This document shows positions 1 through 6,976 of a DNA stretch of 8,319 bases, piece after piece. Source of the stretch: Candidatus Cloacimonadota bacterium. Lineage in GTDB: Bacteria > Cloacimonadota > Cloacimonadia > Cloacimonadales > Cloacimonadaceae. The stretch lies in NCBI GenBank assembly GCA_017995495.1, contig JAGOIS010000064.1, forward strand, positions 1-8,319, in the 5' to 3' direction. Numbering within the stretch: the stretch's first letter is position 1; every line of letters begins with the position of its first letter. The notes under the pieces are model-generated. The model was not told where the DNA came from. It saw only the letters and a list, made by a program, of their open reading frames with translations, and did not search any database. The translations under genes and the position numbers were made by a program.

Positions 1-384
1 GGCATGAGCGAAGCTTTCGGCCCGATGACCATCGGCAAGGAGCAGGGCGAAGTGTATCTGGGCAAAGAACTTATCGGCCGCGACGTGCACAGCAACGAAA
101 CCGCGCAACTGATCGACAGCGAGATCCGCGGCTTCATCTCCCGCGCCTACGACAAGGCGCTGGACATCCTCAAAAAGCGGCGCGGGCTGCTGGAAAAGCT
201 GGCGGCGGAACTCTTTGAAAAGGAGACCCTGGGCACCGAGGAGATCTTTGAATTCATCCTGGCTGAGGCCGGCGCGGAGGAGCGGGAGCAGATTCTGGCC
301 AAATACAACAAGGCCAAAGAACTGCGCTTTGAACACAGCGACAAGCTGGACACCGCCGCCGCCCAAACGGAAGGTCAGGCCTGA
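1..384 (+). CDS. ftsH: ATP-dependent zinc metalloprotease FtsH, C-terminal part (5' truncated)
   Basis: The reading frame is open from base 1 and continues off the left edge, so this is only the C-terminal end (127 codons plus stop). FtsH is a membrane-anchored hexameric AAA+ protease that degrades misfolded membrane proteins and some regulatory proteins. The visible part matches the helical end of the M41 peptidase domain. A GMSEAFGPMTIG stretch corresponds to the usual G-M-S-x-x-x-G-P element. It is followed by VYLGKELIGRD, the SNETAQLIDSEI segment (family: S-E-E-T-A-x-x-I-D-x-E), an AYDKALDIL helix, and LEKLAAELFEKETLGTEEI, which fits the family's L-A-x-x-L-x-E-K-E-T-L-x-x-x-E-I ending. 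A charged, non-conserved tail of about 40 residues follows, as is common in FtsH. The AAA+ module, the transmembrane segments and the HEXXH zinc site lie outside the window. The ATG at 4 is internal, not the start. The next gene begins 29 bases downstream. Confidence 0.93.
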   Translation, partial: GMSEAFGPMTIGKEQGEVYLGKELIGRDVHSNETAQLIDSEIRGFISRAYDKALDILKKRRGLLEKLAAELFEKETLGTEEIFEFILAEAGAEEREQILAKYNKAKELRFEHSDKLDTAAAQTEGQA

Positions 385-401
385 CGGGCCTGGGCGTGGC
401 C

Positions 402-407
402 AGGGGA
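402..407 (+). promoter_or_regulatory. Ribosome binding site deciding the MFS start
   Basis: AGGGGA lies 6 bases before the ATG at 414. It favours that ATG over the in-frame GTG at 396, which has no comparable purine-rich element at a suitable distance and would add only six residues. Confidence 0.6.
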
Positions 408-413
408 TCAGAA

Positions 414-1772
414 ATGGCGGCGGCACGAGGCGGAGTGGCGGCAAAAGCGGCCAACTGGCTCCGGAACGGGGTGCGGGAGCGCTTCATCTCGCTCACCGTG
501 CGCAACTACCGCCTCTTCTTCTCCGGCCAGCTACTTTCCGTGATCGGCACCTGGGTGCAGCGCACCACCATGAGCTGGTTTGTGTACCGGCTCACCAATT
601 CCGCTTTCCTGCTGGGTTTGATCGGCTTTTTGAGCATGATCCCATCGCTGTTCGTGAGCCCCTTTGCCGGTGCCTGGGCCGACCGGTGGGACCGGCGCAG
701 GACCCTGATCCTCACGCAGTCGCTCTTTATGCTCCAGGCAGGCCTGCTGGCGGCGGGCGTGCTCTCCGGCTACATCAACGCGGCCCGCTGGTGGCCGCTG
801 ATCGTGCTGGCCTTGTGGCAGGGGATCGTGGAAGGCCTGGACGCCCCCTTCCGGCAAAACTTTGTGCTGGACCTGGTTTCCAAACGCAGCCTGCTGCCAA
901 ACGCCATCGCCACCAATTCCGCCATGTTCAATTCCGCCCGCCTGGTGGGGCCCTCCATCGGCGGGGCGATGATCGTGGCCTTCGGAGAGGGCGTCTGCTT
1001 TTTGATCAACGCCGTATCCTATCTGGCGGTGATCGCCTCGCTGCTGGCCATCAGGATCAGCTATCCGGCCCTCAAACCCGGCGGGGCGCCCATCCTGGCC
1101 AAGATCCGGGCAGGCTGGAGCTATTCCTGGCGCAGCCTGCCGATCCGCTGGCTGATCGCCAACCTGGGTGTGTTCATGCTTTTCGCGATGAGCTACAGCT
1201 CGATCATCCCCGTCTTCGCGCGGGATGTGCTGAAAGGCAACGCCGGCACCCAGGGCCTGATGCTCACCTTCGCGGGGATCGGAGCCCTGGCCAGCGCCTT
1301 CTATATGGCGGGCCGCAAAACGATCAAGGGTCTGCCCCTCATCACGGCGGCCCTGGGCTGCGTGTCCAGCCTGGCGCTGATCGGCCTGGCCAACAGCCGC
1401 AGTGTGGCGCTGAGCCTGCTCTTCATGGTCTTCATCGGCCTGGGCCTGACCATCCAGATGAGCTCCACCAACACCATCCTGCAAAGCGTGGCCGATCCCG
1501 GCATGCGGGGCCGCGTGCTGAGCGTGTACACGATGACCTTCCAATCCATCATGCCCTTCGGCAGCCTGCTGCTCGGTTCGCTCACCCGCCAACTGGGGCC
1601 GCGGATCGCGCTCAGCATCGCCGCGGGCATCTGCCTGCTCTGGTCGCTGAACGCGCTGCGGAAGATCCCCAACCTGATGAACCAGATACTGCGCATGCTG
1701 GTGAAAAACAAGAACACCGAGATCTACCGCCCGCTTAAGGTGAGGGTGGAATACACGGGAGTGGAAGCGTGA
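414..1772 (+). CDS. Major facilitator superfamily transporter, MFS_3 / EntS-like exporter group
   Basis: This is a 452-residue integral inner-membrane protein with alternating hydrophobic segments across its length, consistent with 12 helices. The N-terminal block reads like the MFS_3 family: RNYRLFFSGQLLSVIGTWVQ, then WFVYRLTNSAFLLGL. It is followed by MFS motif A, GAWADRWDRRR, at about residues 86-96 in the loop between helices 2 and 3. A second motif-A-like loop is expected in the C-terminal half; GMRGRVLSVYTM there matches the conserved R-G-R-V-x-x-x-Y element of this group. Family members export siderophores, drugs or other small molecules by proton antiport; the substrate cannot be read from sequence. 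A short basic N-terminus of about 30 residues and a basic C-terminal tail are probably cytoplasmic. The ATG at 414 was chosen for its ribosome binding site; GTG at 396 is the alternative. The stop overlaps the start of the pgeF-like gene by four bases, suggesting translational coupling. Confidence 0.9.
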   Translation: MAAARGGVAAKAANWLRNGVRERFISLTVRNYRLFFSGQLLSVIGTWVQRTTMSWFVYRLTNSAFLLGLIGFLSMIPSLFVSPFAGAWADRWDRRRTLILTQSLFMLQAGLLAAGVLSGYINAARWWPLIVLALWQGIVEGLDAPFRQNFVLDLVSKRSLLPNAIATNSAMFNSARLVGPSIGGAMIVAFGEGVCFLINAVSYLAVIASLLAIRISYPALKPGGAPILAKIRAGWSYSWRSLPIRWLIANLGVFMLFAMSYSSIIPVFARDVLKGNAGTQGLMLTFAGIGALASAFYMAGRKTIKGLPLITAALGCVSSLALIGLANSRSVALSLLFMVFIGLGLTIQMSSTNTILQSVADPGMRGRVLSVYTMTFQSIMPFGSLLLGSLTRQLGPRIALSIAAGICLLWSLNALRKIPNLMNQILRMLVKNKNTEIYRPLKVRVEYTGVEA

Positions 1773-2458
1773 CCACCTGGCTGCATCTGGGCGAACGGGA
1801 ACCGGGTTACCGCCGGGTGATGCGGGAGCAGGGCGACATCCGAGTTGGAGGCAAAACCATCCCGGCCAGCCGGACGGTGGTCGCGGAGCAGGTGGCCGGG
1901 GACGGGGTGCACATCTGCGGTGAAGAGGATTGCGGCGCCGGCTGGGGCAGCCATCCCCAGATCGCGGGAGCTGACGCCCTGATCACATCCGTCCCAAACC
2001 AATATCTGCTGGTCCGCACTGCCGATTGCCTTCCCGTGTTGCTCCGGGATGCGCAAAACCGCGCGGTGGCGGCCATCCACAGCGGCCGCGAGGGCACCCG
2101 GCTGAACATTACCGGCAAAACGGTACGGCTTTTGGAAGAGCGGTTCGGCATCGCGGCAAAAGACTTGGTGGCCTATATCGGGCCCGGCATCTGCGCGCGG
2201 CACTATGAGGTGGATGCCGCCACCTGGGAGGAATTCAACGCCAGCCTGAGCAGGCAGGGCTTGGCCCCGGACCCCTCCGGATTCCGGCATCTGGACCTGA
2301 GGCTGGCGGTGTTCCGGCAGCTTATCGCCGCCGGACTGCCTTTTTTCAACATCGAGCAACAATTTGTCTGCACCCTGGAATCCAGTGTGCATCATTCCTA
2401 CCGGCGGGACGGCACCCACGACCGCCAGATGAACCTGATCGGACTTGAATATGAGTAA
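1769..2458 (+). CDS. pgeF: PgeF/YfiH family protein (laccase-domain, polyphenol oxidase family), variant active site
   Basis: A 229-residue cytoplasmic-type protein with no signal peptide. Family members use a zinc site to act in peptidoglycan quality control (PgeF) or as purine nucleoside/phenol-acting enzymes (YfiH, LACC1). Recognisable elements are GADALITS (67-74), TADCLPVLL (84-92, conserved Cys87), AAIHSGREG (101-109, conserved His104, usually H-A-G-W-R-G), IGPGICARHYEV (137-148, usually I-G-P-x-I-x-x-C-Y-E-V), and the C-terminal CT-x-SYRRDGTHDRQMNLIGL region (201-226). The usual Q-V-H-G element appears as QVAG (41-44), so the first of the three metal-binding residues seems to be Ala43; His48 lies five residues later. 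The N-terminus also lacks the customary T-R-x-G-G-V-S element, and the protein is slightly short for the family (about 240-280). The GTG start has GGGAG (1757-1761) seven bases upstream and overlaps the MFS stop as GTGA. Family assignment is firm; enzymatic activity is uncertain. Confidence 0.85.
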   Translation: MTTWLHLGEREPGYRRVMREQGDIRVGGKTIPASRTVVAEQVAGDGVHICGEEDCGAGWGSHPQIAGADALITSVPNQYLLVRTADCLPVLLRDAQNRAVAAIHSGREGTRLNITGKTVRLLEERFGIAAKDLVAYIGPGICARHYEVDAATWEEFNASLSRQGLAPDPSGFRHLDLRLAVFRQLIAAGLPFFNIEQQFVCTLESSVHHSYRRDGTHDRQMNLIGLEYE

Positions 2459-3737
2459 GATCCTCACCAACCGGGACGGCAATATCAGGCTGGAACTGCG
2501 CGACGACCGGCTCTCGGCCTGGCTGACCATCCGCCGCTCCGGGCGGCTGACCGATGAACACGACATCCTGGCCCTGATCGACGAGGCCGGCATCAAGACC
2601 GGCTTTGACGAAGCCGGCAAATATATGCGCAAACACGGGCTGGAAAAGGATTTCGACAGCCCCTTCCCCATCGCCATGTGCAACCGCGTGAAGGGCGAAA
2701 CCAAGCTGAATTACTTCTTTGACCTCGAACTGGCCAAACACTTTGACGGCCGGGTGCGAACCCAGGACCTGGAAAAACTCACTTGCATCGAGGCAGGAAC
2801 CGTGATCGCGGATTACAGCAGCAACATCTTTGAACGCCAGGGTTCCATCTACGACATCTACGGGGAAATGCTGCAGGATGAGGAGTTCGACCTCGAAGCC
2901 GCGCGCCAGGTGGCTGGGGAAAACGTGAGCTTCAGCCTGGACAAGCGCCAGTTCGTGGCCGGGCGGAGCGGCTTTGTGAGCGTGGGCGAAGACGGCCGCA
3001 TCAGCGTGATGGAGAAACTTTTCCTGGCGGGGAGCATCCAGGACGAGGCGCGTGAGCTGCGTTCCCAGGTGGATCTGGAGATAGGCGGAAGCATAACCAA
3101 CACAGTACTTTACGCGGCCGGAAACGTGCGCGTGCGGGGCGACCTGACAAACGTGACCCTGAGTTGCCGCGGCGACCTGAGCCTGGACGGCGAAATAATC
3201 GACTGCCGCCAGCCGGGGCTGGATGTGGGGGGAAACATCAGCTGCTCGGGGATCAAATCCTCGCGGGTGCTCTGCCGGGGAAGCATGGAATTTCAAGACA
3301 GGATCACTGCCAGCGAGGTGGTGGCCGACGGCGGGGTCAACAGCGCCACCGGCTCGCTCAGCGGCGGGCATCTGGAATCCGGAGGAAGCGTGGAGCTGCG
3401 GGATCTGGGCGATCCGGCGGGAGGGGAAACCGGAGTGGAGATCACCATCGGGCCCTATCACAAGGCGCTGCTGATGCGGATGACGCGGGAAATGATCCGG
3501 CTGAAGGACGCTCCGGAGCTGAACTCGGAAGCGATCGGGGAACTGAACCTGCGCATCAAGGCCTGCGAGGAAGAATTCGACAGGCAGCTGAACAGATTTA
3601 TAAACCGCACGGACGGGGACAAACTGGGTCTGCGCGTGCGGGGCGAGCTGTATCCGCCGGCGCGGGTGCGGGTGCTGAAACACGAGTATCATATCCAGGG
3701 CAGGAAAACCGGCCTGGAGATCTGGGAAAAAGATTAA
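2451..3737 (+). CDS. FapA/DUF342-family beta-helix protein
   Basis: A 428-residue protein resembling the FapA (DUF342, 'flagellar assembly protein A') family. It has no signal peptide or membrane segment. Residues 1 to about 160 form the mixed N-terminal region. About 175-320 is a run of short beta-strands with regularly spaced Gly and hydrophobic residues (GGSITNTVLYAAGNVRVRGD, then CRGDLSLDG, LDVGGNISCSG, VLCRGSMEFQD, VVADGGVNSATGSLSGGHL, ESGGSVELRDLG), typical of the right-handed beta-helix of this family. About 335-385 is charged and helical (MTREMIRLKD, LNLRIKACEEEFDRQLNRF), matching the coiled-coil region, and a final strand-rich tail follows. In other bacteria FapA relatives are implicated in flagellar placement or assembly, and many members have no known role. 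No flagellar gene lies in this window. The ATG at 2451 overlaps the pgeF stop by eight bases, with only a weak GGA at 2441-2443 before it, so coupled translation is likely. A TTG at 2445 is a possible alternative start. Confidence 0.82.
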   Translation: MSKILTNRDGNIRLELRDDRLSAWLTIRRSGRLTDEHDILALIDEAGIKTGFDEAGKYMRKHGLEKDFDSPFPIAMCNRVKGETKLNYFFDLELAKHFDGRVRTQDLEKLTCIEAGTVIADYSSNIFERQGSIYDIYGEMLQDEEFDLEAARQVAGENVSFSLDKRQFVAGRSGFVSVGEDGRISVMEKLFLAGSIQDEARELRSQVDLEIGGSITNTVLYAAGNVRVRGDLTNVTLSCRGDLSLDGEIIDCRQPGLDVGGNISCSGIKSSRVLCRGSMEFQDRITASEVVADGGVNSATGSLSGGHLESGGSVELRDLGDPAGGETGVEITIGPYHKALLMRMTREMIRLKDAPELNSEAIGELNLRIKACEEEFDRQLNRFINRTDGDKLGLRVRGELYPPARVRVLKHEYHIQGRKTGLEIWEKD

Positions 3738-3741
3738 AGGA
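3737..3741 (+). promoter_or_regulatory. Ribosome binding site of the tricorn gene
   Basis: AAGGA overlaps the last base of the preceding TAA stop and lies eight bases before the ATG at 3750. It supports that start and leaves no room for a separate promoter between the two genes. Confidence 0.6.
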
Positions 3742-3749
3742 TTGACCAC

Positions 3750-6700
3750 ATGAAACAGCTTCTAATCGTGATCCTGACGTTGATCGCGGCCCTCGGCTGG
3801 GCCCTGGAACCTGAATTTGCCTCCGATCCGGCCATCTCGCCGGATGGTGAGCGGGTGTGCTTTGTTTACGCCAACGATCTTTGGCTGGTGCCCTTCGAGG
3901 GTGGGGAAGCCAGCCGCCTCACCTCCACCGAAGCCGGCGAGTGGGGGCCTGGCTGGTCTCCGGACGGCAATTGGATAGCTTTCAACAGCAACCGCGAGGG
4001 CGCCACCCATCCCTATCTGATCTCGGTGGAGACCGGCGAGTCCCGGCCCGTGATCCGCGAAAGCTACACCATCTGCGATTGGTTCGCGGACGGGAACAGC
4101 CTGCTCTGCACCCGCTACACCCAGAGCTTTGGCAGCTCCTTTTACCGCGTGCCGCTGGACGGCAGCAGGCCCACCCTGCTGGCCGAGATCGGCGACCGCT
4201 ACGCGTCCCTCTCGCCGGACAACCAGAGCATCGTCTTCAACCGCAACGGCTCTCCCCACCGCGAAGCCTACCGGGGCAGCATTGCCGGGGAACTTTGGCG
4301 GATCGACCTGGCCACCAAAACCTACACCCGGCTCACCAACACCGAGCTCACCGAACGCTATCCCCGCTACTCCCATCTGGACGGATCGCTGTATTTCTGC
4401 GCCTCGGACGGCGAACGCTTTCAGATCTTTCGCGCCGGAAAAGGGGATTTCTCCGCGCCGCGCCAACTGACCCGCCTCCCCCTCTGGTCCGCCCGCGACC
4501 TCAGCATTGCCCGCAGCAACGACCGCATGGTGTTTGAACACTTCAACGAGATCTGGCGCTACGACCCCGCCGCCGGGGCATCCAAGCTCGATCTGAAGAT
4601 CAATTCGGACCTCTGGCAGCCGGACGTGCGCCGGGAAAAAATGAAGGATAGCTTTGAGGCCTTTGCCGTTTCCGGCGACGACCTGCTGATCGGCTTCAAA
4701 TACAAATACGACACCTTTTTCATGCCCCGCAAGGGCGGCGAGGTGAAACAGATCAGCCGCGACCAGACCTCCATCGGCGACCTGGAATTCATGGCCGACA
4801 ACCGCAGCCTGGTGCTGCAAATGATGGACGGGGGCATCCACAAACTCTACAGCGTAACCTGCGACAGCCTGATGCAACTCAGCCAGGTGAAGTGGTTCGG
4901 GACGGACAGCCTGGACGTGGAGGGAATTTCCCGCGATCCCAGCGGCAAATGGGTGGTGCTGTATGGCGACAAGCGCCTCAGCAGTCGGATCGCCGTGGCC
5001 GATTCCAGCCTGGCCGCATTGCGTCCCCTGGCTGTCAGCCGGCCCCTCTCCAGCAATTTTGCCATCAACTCCAGCGGGGATTACGCCGTCTATGCCACCA
5101 CCAGGGAAGATGTCTGGATGAGGGAACTCTGGCTCTACGACTTTGCCGCGGACACCCATACCAAGATCATGAACGAAGATTCCTGGATCGGTTCCCTGGC
5201 TTGGACCAAGGACGACCGCTCCATCCTGATCGGACGCTCCAACGGCATTTTCCGCCTGGACCTGGAGCCCCGCGACGAATATGAATTGGAGGTGGACAAC
5301 TGGAAGGAGATCTTTTACCCCCCGGTGAAGGTGGAGAACGGAAAGCAGGTGATCGAAAGCGATCTGGTGCTGGATATCACCATCCCCGCTGAACCGGACA
5401 CCCTGAAACCAGCCGCGGCAGAGGCGCCGCCAGAGAAAAAAGAGCTGAAAGTGGTGTGGGAAGGCATAGAGAAGAGGCTCTACCAGATCCTGAGCGAGCC
5501 TGACCGCTGGCTGCGGGTGGAGCGCGTTATTGACGACAGCACATTCTATTACAGCTCCGACAGCAACGCCGGGACCCTCAAACTCAAGCGGGCCAACATC
5601 TTTGGGCAGAATGCCAAGGAATTGCAGGACTTGGGTAAAGACGCCTCCAATCTGCGCTGGGTGGGCAACACAGTGTATTACCTCCAGGGCGGGAAAGTGC
5701 GCTGGCACAATCTGGAAAAACGCAACAAGGGCGAGCTGACCGCCGAATTTGATTATAGTTACAGCAACAGCCTGCTCAACCAGCGGGTCTTCGAAGAGGT
5801 CTGGGGCGTGTTTGGCCTCAATTTCTACGATCCGAACATGCACGGCAAGAACTGGCAGAAACTCTTCGACCTCTATCATCCTTATGCCAGCCGGGCCCGC
5901 TCCATCGAGGACATCAGCGCCATCGTGAATGAGATGATCGGAGACGTAAATGCATCCCATACTGGGTTTTATCCGCGTCGTGAAGGCTTCGGACCAAACT
6001 TTGGGCAGCCCGCCTGGCTGGGGGTGGAATTCGACCAGACTGAGATCCTTTCCCGCGGGATCCGGCTCAGCGTGGTCTACCCCACTTCCCGCCTGGCCAC
6101 CATCTACCGCGTAAAAGCCGGGGACATCCTCACCCACATCGACGGCATCCCCATCACGCCTTCCACTCCGGTGGATTCGCTGCTGGCTGACAAGACCGGC
6201 AAGCGCATCCGCCTGCGCCTGGTCAGCGGCGACCGGGAGCAGGAGGCTTGGATCAACGGACTGAACTGGTCGCAGAACCGGGCGCTGCACTACGATTACA
6301 AGGTGGGCCGCAGCCGCGCCGAGGTCGATTCACTCACCGGCGGCCGGATCGGCTACGTGCACATTCCCGCCATGGGCAACCGCGATTTTGAGAACTTCCA
6401 GCGCGAGGTGTTCCGCGACAACGCGGACAAGGAGGCGCTGATCATCGACGTGCGGGGCAATACCGGTGGACACGTGCACGACCAGATCATTTCTCTGCTG
6501 AACAAACAGCCCTATGCCTGGTCCACCTCCCGGCGCTACAGCGGCGAGCGGAATCAGGAGCCGCGCCGCGCCTGGACGAAGCCCAGCATAGTGCTCGCGG
6601 ATGAAAATTCGTTTTCTGACGGAGAGATCTTCCCCACCGTGTATCAGGAACTCAAACTGGGCAAGGTGGTGGGAACCCCTTCCAGCGGGTCGGTGATCGG

Positions 6701-6899
6701 CACTTGGGAATATCAACTTTTAGACGGCTCTTCCATGCGCCTGCCCGGCTCCGGCTGGTACAAGCTGGACGGCACGAATATGGAGGGCGGCGGGGTCAGG
6801 CCGGACATCGTGGTCGAGATTAGTCCCGCAGACGAGATCGCCGGCCGCGACACCCAGTTGGAGCGCGCGGTTGAGGAGATCCTGAAGGAATTGCCATGA
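3750..6899 (+). CDS. Tricorn protease homologue, secreted (S41-type serine peptidase with beta-propellers and PDZ)
   Basis: A 1049-residue protein with full-length tricorn architecture. Residues 1-18 look like a signal peptide: Lys2, a hydrophobic core, then a G-W-A site; there is no lipobox Cys. About 22-285 is the first propeller, with PD40-type repeats (SDPAISPDGERVCFV, PGWSPDGNWIAFNSN, ASLSPDNQSIVFNRNG). About 295-665 holds the second propeller, interrupted by a Pro/Ala/Glu-rich linker (547-566) before VVWEGIEKRLYQI, which matches the family's D-G-I-E-x-R element. C1 covers about 680-745, the PDZ domain about 752-840, and the C2 peptidase core about 845-1045. By comparison with Thermoplasma tricorn the tetrad is Ser736-His737 (NASHTGF), nucleophile Ser956 (ENSFSDGE) and Glu1012 (MEGGGVRPD). 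The 220-residue spacing between the two serines equals that in Thermoplasma (745 and 965). DVRGNTGG (900-907) is the substrate-binding strand. Tricorn trims peptides; export here implies a periplasmic or extracellular role (inference). Confidence 0.93.
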   Translation: MKQLLIVILTLIAALGWALEPEFASDPAISPDGERVCFVYANDLWLVPFEGGEASRLTSTEAGEWGPGWSPDGNWIAFNSNREGATHPYLISVETGESRPVIRESYTICDWFADGNSLLCTRYTQSFGSSFYRVPLDGSRPTLLAEIGDRYASLSPDNQSIVFNRNGSPHREAYRGSIAGELWRIDLATKTYTRLTNTELTERYPRYSHLDGSLYFCASDGERFQIFRAGKGDFSAPRQLTRLPLWSARDLSIARSNDRMVFEHFNEIWRYDPAAGASKLDLKINSDLWQPDVRREKMKDSFEAFAVSGDDLLIGFKYKYDTFFMPRKGGEVKQISRDQTSIGDLEFMADNRSLVLQMMDGGIHKLYSVTCDSLMQLSQVKWFGTDSLDVEGISRDPSGKWVVLYGDKRLSSRIAVADSSLAALRPLAVSRPLSSNFAINSSGDYAVYATTREDVWMRELWLYDFAADTHTKIMNEDSWIGSLAWTKDDRSILIGRSNGIFRLDLEPRDEYELEVDNWKEIFYPPVKVENGKQVIESDLVLDITIPAEPDTLKPAAAEAPPEKKELKVVWEGIEKRLYQILSEPDRWLRVERVIDDSTFYYSSDSNAGTLKLKRANIFGQNAKELQDLGKDASNLRWVGNTVYYLQGGKVRWHNLEKRNKGELTAEFDYSYSNSLLNQRVFEEVWGVFGLNFYDPNMHGKNWQKLFDLYHPYASRARSIEDISAIVNEMIGDVNASHTGFYPRREGFGPNFGQPAWLGVEFDQTEILSRGIRLSVVYPTSRLATIYRVKAGDILTHIDGIPITPSTPVDSLLADKTGKRIRLRLVSGDREQEAWINGLNWSQNRALHYDYKVGRSRAEVDSLTGGRIGYVHIPAMGNRDFENFQREVFRDNADKEALIIDVRGNTGGHVHDQIISLLNKQPYAWSTSRRYSGERNQEPRRAWTKPSIVLADENSFSDGEIFPTVYQELKLGKVVGTPSSGSVIGTWEYQLLDGSSMRLPGSGWYKLDGTNMEGGGVRPDIVVEISPADEIAGRDTQLERAVEEILKELP
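6885..6889 (+). promoter_or_regulatory. Ribosome binding site before the ATG at 6896
   Basis: AAGGA ends six bases before an ATG that overlaps the tricorn stop as ATGA. Both the spacing and the overlap follow the pattern of the other junctions here, which makes translation from 6896 credible. Confidence 0.5.
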
Positions 6900-6976
6900 T
6901 CCGCTTCCAAGGCGAGAGCCGGATCTACGCCGGGAAGATGAGGGCGTCACCCTCAGGAGATCCGCTTGCTGGCTGA
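6896..6976 (+). CDS. Short frame, possible true N-terminus of the TPR protein (frameshifted) or leader peptide
   Basis: An ATG overlapping the tricorn TGA as ATGA opens a 26-codon frame ending at TGA 6974-6976. It has a well-spaced AAGGA ribosome binding site. Its first 16 codons (encoding MIRFQGESRIYAGKMR) have G or C at 15 of 16 third positions, like real genes here. After about 6943 this signal fades in the same frame (4 of 10) and is better in the TPR frame, which is open from 6942. Skipping one base in the GGG at 6942-6944 would fuse the two frames into a protein continuing R-HPQEIRLLADRDLQNL. The alternatives are a sequencing or assembly indel, a real mutation rescued by the internal TTG, a programmed +1 shift, or a short leader peptide. 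I recognise no family in this short segment. Confidence 0.35.
   Translation: MIRFQGESRIYAGKMRASPSGDPLAG
6939..6955 (+). promoter_or_regulatory. Small inverted repeat next to the TPR ribosome binding site
   Basis: TGAGGG (6939-6944) and CCCTCA (6950-6955) are perfect reverse complements separated by the five bases CGTCA. The 3' arm ends on the first base of the AGGAG at 6955-6959. No U-tract follows, so it is not an intrinsic terminator. It could limit ribosome access to the TTG start, or be incidental within coding sequence. Confidence 0.3.
6955..6959 (+). promoter_or_regulatory. Ribosome binding site before the TTG at 6966
   Basis: AGGAG lies six bases before the TTG and is what supports that rare start. 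The same bases would encode Gln-Glu (CAG GAG) if the TPR protein really starts at 6896, so the match may be coincidental. Confidence 0.45.

Noticed and set aside
389..404. CCTGG / CCAGG inverted repeat in the ftsH-MFS gap
   Set aside because: Only five base pairs with a six-base loop and no following T-run, so not a terminator. It overlaps the MFS ribosome binding site, but such a short G/C stem is expected by chance at this composition.
396..413. GTG at 396 as the start of the MFS gene
   Set aside because: It lacks a ribosome binding site at suitable distance, while ATG at 414 has AGGGGA six bases upstream.
215..1738. 507-codon + strand frame overlapping ftsH and the MFS gene
   Set aside because: Its product is Arg/Pro/Gly/His-rich without membrane segments or motifs, whereas the overlapping frame encodes a clear MFS transporter.
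2445..2450. TTG at 2445 as the start of the FapA-like gene
   Set aside because: The ATG two codons later is the more usual codon, has a similar weak upstream GGA, and overlaps the preceding stop in the manner of coupled genes.
1724..2704. 326-codon minus-strand frame opposite pgeF
   Set aside because: No family features, and it spans the boundaries of two well-supported + strand genes.
2346..3749. 467-codon minus-strand frame opposite the pgeF end and the FapA-like gene
   Set aside because: Composition is the mirror of the + strand codons, rich in His, Gln, Ala and Val with no domain pattern; the + strand frames are recognisable families.
3762..6290. 842-codon open frame on the minus strand opposite the tricorn gene
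   Set aside because: It is a product of the strong G/C third-position bias of the + strand gene. The translation shows no recognisable domain, while the + strand frame has full tricorn architecture.
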